9,033 nt of DNA from assembly GCA_947483345.1 (NCBI GenBank), contig CANKNL010000112.1, positions 1 through 9,033 of the forward strand. Reading direction: 5' to 3'. Position 1 is the first letter of the stretch. Each line of letters begins with the position of its first letter. A program made the position numbers and the translations under genes. A model generated the notes under the pieces. That model did no database searches, had not been told where the DNA came from, and saw nothing but the letters and a program-made list of their open reading frames with translations. The DNA comes from Chitinophagaceae bacterium (GTDB lineage: Bacteria > Bacteroidota > Bacteroidia > Chitinophagales > Chitinophagaceae). This document shows, one piece after another, positions 1 through 7,103 of this stretch.

Positions 1-98
1 ACAGTGTAAAGATGAAGCCTGACATGCACACCCACAAGTATTTTGGTCACTATTTTAAAAAATACCAAAAGATTTTAGAGAAGACTAAGTAGTTGTAC
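1..98 (+). repeat. 98-base dispersed module, copy 1
   Basis: This stretch recurs at 8492-8589 with only two visible base differences (positions 27 and 39), and its first 22 bases recur at 9012-9033. It runs from ACAGTGTAAAGATG to GTAGTTGTAC, and similarity stops abruptly after the final GTAC in both full copies. It contains an interrupted hairpin at 41-70: TTTTGG pairs with CCAAAA and TATTTT with AAAATA, with a four-base bulge (TCAC) on one side. It also contains a 26-codon ORF. It does not resemble an insertion sequence I know, and no transposase is nearby. Its function is unknown. Confidence 0.85.
12..92 (+). other. Candidate 26-codon micro-ORF, copy 1
   Basis: Within the repeated module an ATG opens a frame of 26 codons ending in TAG. 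The peptide starts MKPDMHTHKYFGHYF and ends KILEKTK, so it is basic and aromatic-rich. The same frame is intact at 8503-8583 with two substitutions (His6 to Tyr, Lys9 to Asn). Both differences between the copies change the amino acid, so there is no sign of selection on the protein, and the ORF overlaps a hairpin. It may be coincidental. No Shine-Dalgarno site is present, which is normal for Bacteroidota. Confidence 0.15.
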
Positions 99-100
99 GG

Positions 101-149
101 GAGTTTAGGAAGGTTTAGGAAGGTTTAGGAAGGTTTAGGAGGTTTAGAG
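101..149. repeat. 10-base minisatellite (AGGTTTAGGA)n
   Basis: Three perfect AGGTTTAGGA units lie at 111-140, with a degenerate unit before (GAGTTTAGGA, 101-110) and a partial one after (GGTTTAGAG, 141-149). The array begins three bases after the 98-base module. The second full copy of the module is followed by a different, AT-rich simple repeat in the same slot. The copy number is likely variable between strains. Confidence 0.85.
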
Positions 150-158
150 TTCGTACGC

Positions 159-183
159 CATGGTTCGTATCTCACGAAACATG
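159..183. repeat. CATG-TTCGTGA palindrome family, copy A
   Basis: This is a 25-base imperfect palindrome of the form CATGGTTCGTAT-C-TCACGAAACATG, with 9 of 12 pairs matching around a one-base centre. Related copies lie at 8290-8314 and 8794-8818. The bases after it (TTCCGTCTTTTCATTT) also match those after the 8794 copy (TTCCGCCTTTTCATTT), so the repeat extends to about 199. An apparent 67-codon ORF starts on the ATG inside this palindrome, which argues that the ORF is spurious. Confidence 0.7.
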
Positions 184-206
184 TTCCGTCTTTTCATTTC
201 CACCCA

Positions 207-256
207 GTTGTTGGTGATTGCTATGCTACTATACCTGCCGTACGAACACCAACAAC
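207..256. repeat. 10-bp inverted repeat in the left intergenic region
   Basis: GTTGTTGGTG (207-216) and CACCAACAAC (247-256) are perfect inverted copies separated by 30 bases. They lie about 100 bases downstream of the receptor gene's stop codon. The minus-strand sequence after the hairpin has no T-run, so it is not a standard intrinsic terminator. It could stabilise the 3' end of the receptor mRNA, but that is inference. The rest of 200-359 shows no convincing gene and does not match the right-hand repeat array. Confidence 0.5.
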
Positions 257-359
257 GGCTTATACTAAAACCTACCTTTTTAGTGCACAAAGCTCATAAG
301 GAAATTCCATTGTGGAGACCATCCCTTAAAAACAAGGATCACATAAAAGAATGTAAAAT

Positions 360-2774
360 CTAATTCATCATAGTACTGCCGGTTCCCTTTTTAACCTTGG
401 AGGTATTTAAGGTCATTATTTTAAACCGCCATCCAAAATAGATCATCCGCCCTGTTACGGGGCCCCAAACCAGGGAAGCATCAAACCAGGGACTGAAAGG
501 CTGGCCAGATGCTATGATGACATCCTTTTGAAAATAGTTGGTGAGATTTTCAGTGCCGATATAAAAATCCATAGGGTATTTTTTACCCACTGTTTTACTG
601 ATCTGTGCATTCATGATAATAAAGCCGGTGGAGTAAGCAGTTCGCTGGTATGCCACCGGGTTAGTGCTGGTATTGGGAATCCTTTTTCTGCCAATATAAT
701 TCAGGGTATAGTCAAATTTCCAACCCTTTTTGGCCGTATAAGCAAGGTTAACAAAAGCCCGGTTTGTAGCAATTAACGGACGTTTAAGTAAGGTCCCGCT
801 AAAATTTGTCTTTACGTCAAAATACCTGTAAGTCATCTTCACATCCAGTTTTTTTAAAGGCTCCAGATTAATATCCACCTGCAGACTGTTGGAAAAAGAT
901 TTTCCATTAAGATCATAAAATTTTATGGCTGCCGGATCTTCCATGTCAACCACTACCTGGTTGCTGAAATCATTTCTGAAATAATCAACACTCAGCAAAG
1001 CCTGGCGCTTAAACAATTTAAAAGTCTGATCAAAACTGATCCCTTTGTTCCAGGCCACTTCTGCATTCAGGCCATAGGCCCTGCCGGTTTTATTTGTGAT
1101 GATGTTGACCTGCCTCGCACTTACAAATACGCTGCTGTTCTCTGCAAAAATATTGGCGGTACGCTGGCCACGGCCTGCACTTAAACGAATAGTGGTACCT
1201 TTTACCGGTTCATAACGTACATGCAAACGGGGGGTTGCAAAAAAACCAAACAGGCTATTATGATCGGCACGCAGGCCGGCAATCATACTCAGTTTTTCGG
1301 AAGGAGTAAACGTGTATTCAAAAAAAACACCGGGCACTTTTTCGATGCGCTTGTAATTGATGGCCTTAAAATCCTCATTATAATCATCTATCAAAAAACT
1401 GATTCCGGTCCTGAATTTATGGATGGTATTACTGATGATGGACTGGTAAATCAGATTAGCATAAAAATTCTTTTGCCGGGCATTGTACGTGGTCAATCCA
1501 AAATATGAATCCTGCTGATGGTTAATGGCTGACAATTGCAGTCCGATACTTTTATATTTCTTATTGGGGAACACGTAACCGATCTTGGCAAAAGCTTCAG
1601 TACGGTTTGTATGTATCCCCAATCCATATTTATTCACTGTATTTTTATCCTTATCAGGGTTATAGGATAATTCTCCGCCGGTTTTTTTATCTACCAGCAA
1701 TTTAATACCGAACTGAACCAGGAGGCCTTTTCCATTCTCGTGTTTCCAACGGTTTATAAGATTAAACTGGTTACCTGTAGGCATATCCCTGAAACCGTCT
1801 TTGTTAAAGTCAAGATGCTTGTTGCTTAAAAAATCATCATGCAGCAGTAAACCGGTCCACCATTTTTCCCCTACAGCCTGTGTCAAATTCAAATTCAGGT
1901 CTATTTTGCCAAAATTATTGATATACGCATTGGCAAATAACTGCTCGCTGTTCTCGGGCTTTTTAAGTTCAATATTAATTTGCCCGGCAATGCTTTCGTA
2001 ACCATTGGCAACAGAACCAATGCCTTTGATCAGTTGTATTGTCTCTGCCCACGGACCCGGAATTGCATTTAACCCCAATGACGTAGCAATGCCCCTTGGT
2101 CCGGGAAGATTCTCTACCGTAAGTTGTGTATAATTGCCCGACAAACCCAGCAACTGAATTTGCTTGGACCCTGTTATCGCATCATTATAGGATACATCTA
2201 CCGAAGAATTGGTCTCAAAGCTTTCACTCAGGTTACAACACGCCGCTTTGAACATCTCCTTTTCCGTAATGATTTGGGTACGGATGGGATTTAACGTAGC
2301 AATATTAGTGGTGCGTTGTTTTGAATAAAAATTGAGTTCCTGCATTTTTTTATAAGGAACTACTGTTATTTTTAAGCCCTTCCCATGATCTGTAACAAGT
2401 GCATTTGATCTGTTTGTGTTGTCATTTTTTTTCACCCGCTGCCCGGTGCTATCTATTGGGGTTACAAAAAAACCAAGTTTGATACCAGACTTTAAATACC
2501 CGGCTTTATCAGTGCTGTCATTTTCTGTCATAAAAATACCGCTGTTGTTGGCCGGGTTCTCTTTTTTTACTTTGGCAGTGATATTGGTGGAGTCAGTAGA
2601 TGGAACAGATATGGCCTTTTGTTCAATTTTATTAACTGTTTCATTACTAGACTTACTTTCTGGATTGGATTTAGAAACTGCGATCATGTTGCTATCCTTC
2701 ATAATCATTGCATTGTTTTTTTGCATCAATGACAATGAATCTTTAAGTGCTGCTTTCTTCAACTGTATATCCAT
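360..2774 (-). CDS. TonB-dependent receptor, copper-type plug, lacking its own signal peptide
   Basis: This is an 804-codon outer-membrane receptor frame. The plug domain lies at about residues 160-272 and carries KEMFKAACCNLSESFETN, then IQLLGLSGNYTQLTVENLPG and GSVANGYESIAGQINIELKKP. These are hallmarks of the Bacteroidota receptors often found with heavy-metal-associated proteins and linked to copper. The beta-barrel fills about 280-795. Family members usually start with a signal peptide and a carboxypeptidase-like regulatory domain. Here residues 1-140 are instead a polar Ser/Asn/Lys/Thr-rich linker, and no signal peptide is seen. The frame overlaps the upstream HMA frame by 32 bases and is open upstream of its ATG (CCHYRE precedes Met1). 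It is therefore probably the continuation of the HMA gene across a poly-C frameshift rather than an independent gene. No intrinsic terminator is evident after the stop. The metal specificity is inferred. Confidence 0.85.
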   Translation of the reverse strand: MDIQLKKAALKDSLSLMQKNNAMIMKDSNMIAVSKSNPESKSSNETVNKIEQKAISVPSTDSTNITAKVKKENPANNSGIFMTENDSTDKAGYLKSGIKLGFFVTPIDSTGQRVKKNDNTNRSNALVTDHGKGLKITVVPYKKMQELNFYSKQRTTNIATLNPIRTQIITEKEMFKAACCNLSESFETNSSVDVSYNDAITGSKQIQLLGLSGNYTQLTVENLPGPRGIATSLGLNAIPGPWAETIQLIKGIGSVANGYESIAGQINIELKKPENSEQLFANAYINNFGKIDLNLNLTQAVGEKWWTGLLLHDDFLSNKHLDFNKDGFRDMPTGNQFNLINRWKHENGKGLLVQFGIKLLVDKKTGGELSYNPDKDKNTVNKYGLGIHTNRTEAFAKIGYVFPNKKYKSIGLQLSAINHQQDSYFGLTTYNARQKNFYANLIYQSIISNTIHKFRTGISFLIDDYNEDFKAINYKRIEKVPGVFFEYTFTPSEKLSMIAGLRADHNSLFGFFATPRLHVRYEPVKGTTIRLSAGRGQRTANIFAENSSVFVSARQVNIITNKTGRAYGLNAEVAWNKGISFDQTFKLFKRQALLSVDYFRNDFSNQVVVDMEDPAAIKFYDLNGKSFSNSLQVDINLEPLKKLDVKMTYRYFDVKTNFSGTLLKRPLIATNRAFVNLAYTAKKGWKFDYTLNYIGRKRIPNTSTNPVAYQRTAYSTGFIIMNAQISKTVGKKYPMDFYIGTENLTNYFQKDVIIASGQPFSPWFDASLVWGPVTGRMIYFGWRFKIMTLNTSKVKKGTGSTMMN

Positions 2775-3138
2775 TTCGCGATAATGGCAGCAGGGGGGGT
2801 AACTGGCTGTAGATGATATTTTTCGCTTTTTTTATTTCAAGATCATGGCCGATGGCAACGATACGATTTTCAATTTTATCAAGGGTAATTATTGATGGAT
2901 TATAAACCAGTGAAAGCTGTTTTGTATCTATATCCCAGCTGGCCGTTTTCACACCTTTTACTTTTAAAATACCTTCGATCCGGTCCTTACACATCACACA
3001 TACACCAAATACTTTAAATTGGATAGCGGTATCGGCTGATACTGCTTTTTTTATCTGTGCTGTGGAAGTAAATCCTGAAAATAAAACTGCCAGCAGTATC
3101 ATATATTTTATCGGCATGCTGCATTTATATTCTGACAT
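2743..3138 (-). CDS. Exported heavy-metal-associated (HMA) domain protein, probably the N-terminal half of an HMA-receptor fusion
   Basis: The 131-codon frame begins with a signal peptide (hydrophobic ILLAVLFSGF, likely cleavage after STA before Gln28). An internal Met8 at 3115-3117 gives a more typical signal peptide start and may be the true start. Residues 40-103 form an HMA fold with the metal-binding motif GVCVMCKDRIEG (Cys47 and Cys50) and the closing GVKTASWDIDTKQLSLVYNP strand pattern. After Pro115 the frame runs through seven C into LLPLSRNGYTVEESST and stops. One base less at that tract would read CCHYRE, resembling the Cys-Cys ending I recall for Bacteroidota HMA proteins, and then continue into the receptor. 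The 16-residue tail is thus likely out of frame. Expected location is periplasmic or tethered to the receptor. No clear promoter was found upstream. Confidence 0.8.
   Translation of the reverse strand: MSEYKCSMPIKYMILLAVLFSGFTSTAQIKKAVSADTAIQFKVFGVCVMCKDRIEGILKVKGVKTASWDIDTKQLSLVYNPSIITLDKIENRIVAIGHDLEIKKAKNIIYSQLPPLLPLSRNGYTVEESST
2793..2799 (-). other. Seven-C homopolymer at the HMA/receptor frame junction
   Basis: The minus strand reads CAG TTA CCC CCC CTG here. Removing one C, or a +1 slip, gives CAG TTA CCC CCC TGC TGC CAT TAT CGC GAA ATG, which joins residues 1-115 of the HMA frame to the receptor frame with no stop codon, for 925 residues in total. Runs of C or G of this length are prone to slipped-strand mutation and also to sequencing error. 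CCC-CCC-C is also a plausible +1 slippery site for proline tRNA. Confidence 0.75.
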
Positions 3139-3472
<334 letters not shown>

Positions 3473-3492
3473 CGTTTTTCGCTAAAACGAAC

Positions 3493-3523
3493 AAAAAAAA
3501 AAGCCTGCCGAAAATGGCAGGCT
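3493..3523 (-). terminator. Intrinsic terminator, distal duplicate
   Basis: On the minus strand AGCCTGCC pairs with GGCAGGCT (8 bp, six-base loop) and is followed by an unbroken T-run. It duplicates the terminator at 3776-3804 and would act as a backup for transcripts leaving the T9SS gene. The loop differs between copies (GAAAAT against AAACAT, plus strand), while the stem is identical. Confidence 0.85.
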
Positions 3524-3587
3524 GATTCATAATACCACTTGTGCTTAAACCTAGAAACTATAAACCATTAAGTATGAAACCGAAATA

Positions 3588-3620
3588 CTATTCTGTTATT
3601 ATTATTTTTTGTACAGTCTT
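3588..3620 (-). pseudogene. Orphan ten-codon C-terminus of a T9SS sorting domain
   Basis: Read on the minus strand this encodes KTVQKIIITE followed by TAG, identical in protein sequence to the last ten residues of the T9SS gene that ends at 3869. One synonymous difference is visible (CAA for CAG at Gln). The preceding codon is TAA and no more homology to the gene is seen upstream, so it cannot be expressed as part of a protein. It is a by-product of the block duplication, or all that remains of a deleted paralog. Confidence 0.75.
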
Positions 3621-3678
3621 TTAAAATGCCTTGGTCCCTGCCTCCACGAACTATTTTTTTAACCGTAAATCTTGAAGT

Positions 3679-3700
3679 AGGTTCGTGAAGACACGAACCT
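3679..3700. repeat. GTTCGTG hairpin family, AAGA-loop variant
   Basis: AGGTTCGTG (3679-3687) and CACGAACCT (3692-3700) form a perfect 9-bp stem with an AAGA loop. The arms share TTCGTG/CACGAA with the palindromes at 159, 8290 and 8794. It sits between the two copies of the duplicated terminator block. There is no T-run, so a terminator role is unlikely. Confidence 0.7.
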
Positions 3701-3731
3701 TGGCGGTTTATTTCAGAGTTTAGAGTTCAGA

Positions 3732-3752
3732 GTCAGGAGTCAGGAGTCGGGC
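3732..3752. repeat. 7-base minisatellite (GTCRGGA)n, three units
   Basis: Two GTCAGGA units and one GTCGGGC lead into the same GCGTTTTTCGCT sequence that follows the nine-unit array at 3411. The flanking TTAGAGTTCAGA is also shared with the other array. The length difference shows expansion or contraction after duplication. Confidence 0.85.
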
Positions 3753-3903
3753 GTTTTTCGCTACAACGAACAAACAAAAAAAAGCCTGCCAAACATGGCA
3801 GGCTGATTCATCATACAACTTGTGCTTAAACCTAGAAACTATAAACCATTAAGTATTGCACCGAAATACTATTCTGTTATTATTATTTTCTGTACAGTCT
3901 TTT
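3744..3903 (-). repeat. Duplicated 3'-end block of the T9SS gene, proximal copy
   Basis: This is the copy attached to the intact T9SS gene. It includes the gene's last ten or so codons, its stop, a 65-base 3' leader-out and its terminator. It matches 3465-3622. Because it carries the functional gene end, it is the likely original. Confidence 0.9.
3776..3804 (-). terminator. Intrinsic terminator of the T9SS/C1q-like transcription unit
   Basis: AGCCTGCC (3783-3790) and GGCAGGCT (3797-3804) form an 8-bp GC-rich stem with a six-base loop. On the minus strand the stem is followed by eight T. It lies about 65 bases after the stop codon of the T9SS gene and matches the transcription direction of the whole upstream gene group. 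Confidence 0.9.
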
Positions 3904-6076
3904 CCGAATCAGGCTTTATTATATATACATGATAATAACCTTTTGTGATGCCCTTGTCGATGGCCAGTGATTGTGTTGCACTGCCACCGGAGTGGTTTAT
4001 CTGTCCTGTCATCAGTGTTTGCCCCAGGTTGTTTACCAGTTTGATCTGGTATATTCCTTTTGCCATATCGGTAAACAATAGTGCCATATGCCTGTTGACT
4101 ACCGGGTTAGGAAACACCACAATACCAGCATTAGCCATCCCCATGGTTACTTTTACAATAGGGCTGTATTTACTGTCGCCGGCTATACCGATACCGCGTA
4201 CGCGATAAAAATTATTACCGCTTACTGCCTGTACATCCAACCAATTATAGGTTGCGCTTGTGCCATTAATACCTGTTGCCATCTGCGTGGCCACTTTTGT
4301 AAAGTTGCGGCCATCAGTAGATTTTTCCACGTCGTACTTTTGCATGTTGAGCTGGTTAGCTACCATCCATTCTACGGCGATATCCTTATTTTGCTGACTG
4401 GCTTTTATATTGGTAAAGCTTACCGGCAATACCGTAAACGGAGAGAAGACCACTTTAAACCTGTTCTCGGCATAAGAGGCCGCATCGGCCGTTACACTAA
4501 AATTAATTACGGTAGGCCCTGCCAGGTTGATGGGGGTTTCGGTGTTTAAAAAATTATCCACCAGTTTACCCACCAGATCCGGATGATCAAGCTGTATGGC
4601 ATTGATATCGAACCGGTAATTTTTGATGCCCAGATTGGTTGTCTTCAGATACAGGGTATCTGTTGCTCCCATGACCGGGCGCTTTTCTATAATTAAATTC
4701 TCCGCTTCACGCAGCAGACCCAGGTTTTCGTTAAAATTGGCCATCTTGCGTATATCCTCTGCCGTTACTGCAGCAAAATAATCGTTGTTATATTTTGCCC
4801 TGAAGCCATCCACCAGATTGATCGAATTATCTACATTAACAATACTCAGGTTCATCGTCATCTCTTCATTAACTGTTTCGGTTCCATAAGGGATTACACT
4901 GCTTGCCGACAGATCTGATTTGCAATTTTCGTCAAATACCAAGGTGGCCGAGCCTGCAGGTAACGCATTTACCATAAATGCCGAACCCGAATGGATATAA
5001 CGCCTGGCATTATTTTCATCGACGGTTCCTGTAGAGGGAGTTGATACATAAACACCAGGGACAATAGTTCTGGTCATTAAAAGAAAGCCACCTACACCAT
5101 AACTGCCAGCCAAATTTGCATTCCAAATATAAAAATCGGACGATAAATTTGTGGTATGGGTAAACAAATACTCATAATCAATTGGGCTGGCAAATGGGTT
5201 ACCAACTAAAGTATAGTTAGAAGCATGATAAGGCACATTAAAACCGGGCTGTGCACCCTGGTTTAATTGGCCTGTGCTGCGCAAATAAGCAGCGCTATGT
5301 TCGGTTGTGCCAGTTAAAGTCATGGTTCGGTCGCCCCTTACAAAAAGGAAATAACCGGGGTTGTCAGAAATACCAACCGTGGCTACATCAGGTGTATTGG
5401 CCAAAGTAGATGCCCAACTGTTACCTACATAGGCACGTATAGACGAGGCTGGTTTTTGAGCATCAAAATTAGCTGCGCGTGTATCGCCGGTAAAAGTGGT
5501 GATATGGGTTCCAAAACCATTATTATTCACTTTATTTTCCATCCAGGCATCTTTAATAGTTTGTGTACTAACAACCGGTGCAGTTAATAAGCGCCAGGCC
5601 CGTTTATCGCTGGTATATCTTTCTACCACCACATTACCTACAATATAAGGAGGCGTAGCTGTATTGGTTGCCACACGGGCGGTACCTGTACTGGATGATT
5701 TTAGCGTAAACACTTTAGTACCATCACCATCGGCATCCAGTGTGGCTATACCACTTACTGTTAATGTACCCGATACCGATGCATTGGCATCCATGGTAAA
5801 AGCCGTACTGCCCCCAAGGGTAAGATTATTAAAGTCGGTAGTTGCTGTGCCGCCAATAGTGGCAGTGCCACTACCCGTTAACGTAACCGTGCCGTTATTT
5901 TTTACAAAGCTACCATTGTTGGTAAAGCCTGCATTGTTTATATAAAGCGTTGAAGTACCATTCATTACCAGATTAGCAGAGGAAGAAATTACTATCCCCT
6001 GAGCAAAATCATTTGCAGGAAAAACAATACCTGCCAGTATGATAAACACAAGATGTTTTAAATATTTAATTTTCAT
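3869..6076 (-). CDS. T9SS type A sorting domain-containing surface protein
   Basis: This is a 735-residue secreted protein. A signal peptide (hydrophobic HLVFIILAGIVF, cleavage near DFAQ at residues 23-26) gives Sec export. Residues 30-135 are Gly/Ser/Thr-rich short beta repeats (NNLTLGGSTAF, VSGTLTVSGIATL) typical of adhesin-like stalks. The segment starting GNVVVERYTSDKRAWRLLTA at about 147 is a pattern common in large Bacteroidota surface proteins. Residues 549-650 resemble an FN3-like domain (VLPVSFTNIKAS, VEWMVANQLNMQKYDVEKS, NNFYRVRGI). Residues 651-735 are the type A sorting domain, with VVFPNPV, GIYQIKLVNNLGQTL and the final KTVQKIIITE. The protein should cross the outer membrane through T9SS and be anchored or released. 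It is the last gene of its group, 86 bases after the C1q-like gene, and ends at a strong terminator. No enzyme motif is visible, so binding or adhesion is an inference. Confidence 0.93.
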   Translation of the reverse strand: MKIKYLKHLVFIILAGIVFPANDFAQGIVISSSANLVMNGTSTLYINNAGFTNNGSFVKNNGTVTLTGSGTATIGGTATTDFNNLTLGGSTAFTMDANASVSGTLTVSGIATLDADGDGTKVFTLKSSSTGTARVATNTATPPYIVGNVVVERYTSDKRAWRLLTAPVVSTQTIKDAWMENKVNNNGFGTHITTFTGDTRAANFDAQKPASSIRAYVGNSWASTLANTPDVATVGISDNPGYFLFVRGDRTMTLTGTTEHSAAYLRSTGQLNQGAQPGFNVPYHASNYTLVGNPFASPIDYEYLFTHTTNLSSDFYIWNANLAGSYGVGGFLLMTRTIVPGVYVSTPSTGTVDENNARRYIHSGSAFMVNALPAGSATLVFDENCKSDLSASSVIPYGTETVNEEMTMNLSIVNVDNSINLVDGFRAKYNNDYFAAVTAEDIRKMANFNENLGLLREAENLIIEKRPVMGATDTLYLKTTNLGIKNYRFDINAIQLDHPDLVGKLVDNFLNTETPINLAGPTVINFSVTADAASYAENRFKVVFSPFTVLPVSFTNIKASQQNKDIAVEWMVANQLNMQKYDVEKSTDGRNFTKVATQMATGINGTSATYNWLDVQAVSGNNFYRVRGIGIAGDSKYSPIVKVTMGMANAGIVVFPNPVVNRHMALLFTDMAKGIYQIKLVNNLGQTLMTGQINHSGGSATQSLAIDKGITKGYYHVYIIKPDSEKTVQKIIITE

Positions 6077-6162
6077 AACATTGGTTTTAGGGTTGATGAT
6101 TTAAGTATTTAACCCGGTAACATAGTTTCATTTTGTAAAAAGGTATTTATTGTTATCCATTT

Positions 6163-7065
6163 TTAATCCATCCCTAATGCAAAAAGATTTAAGGAGTGAA
6201 TATGAAAATCACTGGCACCACCTACATTCCCCACATATATTTGCAAATAATTACCAGGTGCCATATCTATCATTAGGTGAAATGCTGTACTTTGATTATC
6301 AGATGCAGCCGAAAATCTATTGAGTACTTTAGAAGCTGGTTGCACTACTCCGTTTAATGCGATGCCTAAAACACAGTTACTCGCAGAGTTTGTATGGCCG
6401 GTTATCGTACCGGCAATATGAAATGTTTTAGTGTTTTTCCCGTTATAATACAGCCTGCCGTTATCAGAACCTCCGTTACTAAATTCTCCCCCAGCCCTTC
6501 CGGTGAATGTTGTGACCGGAGCTAAAGGGGACATATTTGAACTCCCATCAGATGATGTATTAATAACTATATCTGATGTAGTGGTTGCATTAAAAAAGCT
6601 GATATCTCCCAGGGGGAAAACTGCCACATGCTTATTATTTATTTTCCATTCGGTACCATTGCTGATAAGGGTTTCTGTTACATACTGATCCGATAAAACT
6701 AAAGAGGAAGCCCCGTCAATAGTTTGAGAAGAACTGGTGGCAATGGTGATATCCGTGGTACTGGTACCTTTTTTAATGGTATAGATCCTTCCGGCGCAGG
6801 TGGTAGCTGTGGGCAATGTGATGGTCATTGCTGTACCGGCGTTGTTACAAATAACGATACTGTGGGTTTCATCTAATGTGGTATTGCTGGTAACCACCGT
6901 TACCTTTTTGGCAAAGGAACCATTTATTTCAAAATCGGATTTTGGGCTTGCCGTATTTATCCCAATCTCGTTCTGTGCCTGTATAACGGATACCGGCAGA
7001 AGAAAGCTGAGTACTGCCAATCCGTAAAATAAGCTGGTCTTATATTGTATGATCCTTGTTTTCAT
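6163..7065 (-). CDS. Exported C1q/TNF-like domain protein, paralog 2
   Basis: This 300-residue protein has a signal peptide (SLFYGLAVLSFLLPVSVIQA, cleavage before QNEIG). The mature start, IGINTASPKSDFEINGSF, is a motif I associate with Bacteroidota tail-fibre-like surface proteins. Residues 50-150 carry SIVICNNAGTAMTITLPTA, GRIYTIKKGT, TIDGASSLVLSDQ and SNGTEWKI. The C-terminal half (about 153-300) resembles the jelly-roll C1q/TNF fold seen in phage receptor-binding and surface proteins: GDISFFN, NGRLYYNGKNTKTFHIAGTI, LGIALNGVVQPASKVL, PGNYLQIYVGN and LNLFALGMD. It is related along its whole length to the gene at 7104-8039, about half the residues matching in the middle region by eye. It lacks a T9SS sorting domain. 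It lies 38 bases after its paralog and 86 before the T9SS gene. Trimerisation and ligand binding are inferences from the fold. Confidence 0.85.
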   Translation of the reverse strand: MKTRIIQYKTSLFYGLAVLSFLLPVSVIQAQNEIGINTASPKSDFEINGSFAKKVTVVTSNTTLDETHSIVICNNAGTAMTITLPTATTCAGRIYTIKKGTSTTDITIATSSSQTIDGASSLVLSDQYVTETLISNGTEWKINNKHVAVFPLGDISFFNATTTSDIVINTSSDGSSNMSPLAPVTTFTGRAGGEFSNGGSDNGRLYYNGKNTKTFHIAGTITGHTNSASNCVLGIALNGVVQPASKVLNRFSAASDNQSTAFHLMIDMAPGNYLQIYVGNVGGASDFHIHSLNLFALGMD

Positions 7066-7103
7066 TGTAGATATTTTAAATGGTGACCTTTAACTTTTAC
7101 AGC

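Noticed and set aside
160..363. 67-codon plus-strand ORF with a hydrophobic stretch (LLVIAMLLYLPY)
   Set aside because: Its ATG and first residues lie within the CATG-TTCGTGA palindrome and its conserved flank, the rest spans a 10-bp inverted repeat, and it ends overlapping the receptor gene's stop. It has no recognisable domain.
4088..4549. 153-codon plus-strand ORF antisense to the T9SS gene
   Set aside because: It overlaps the well-supported FN3-like and sorting-domain coding region on the other strand and shows no domain of its own.
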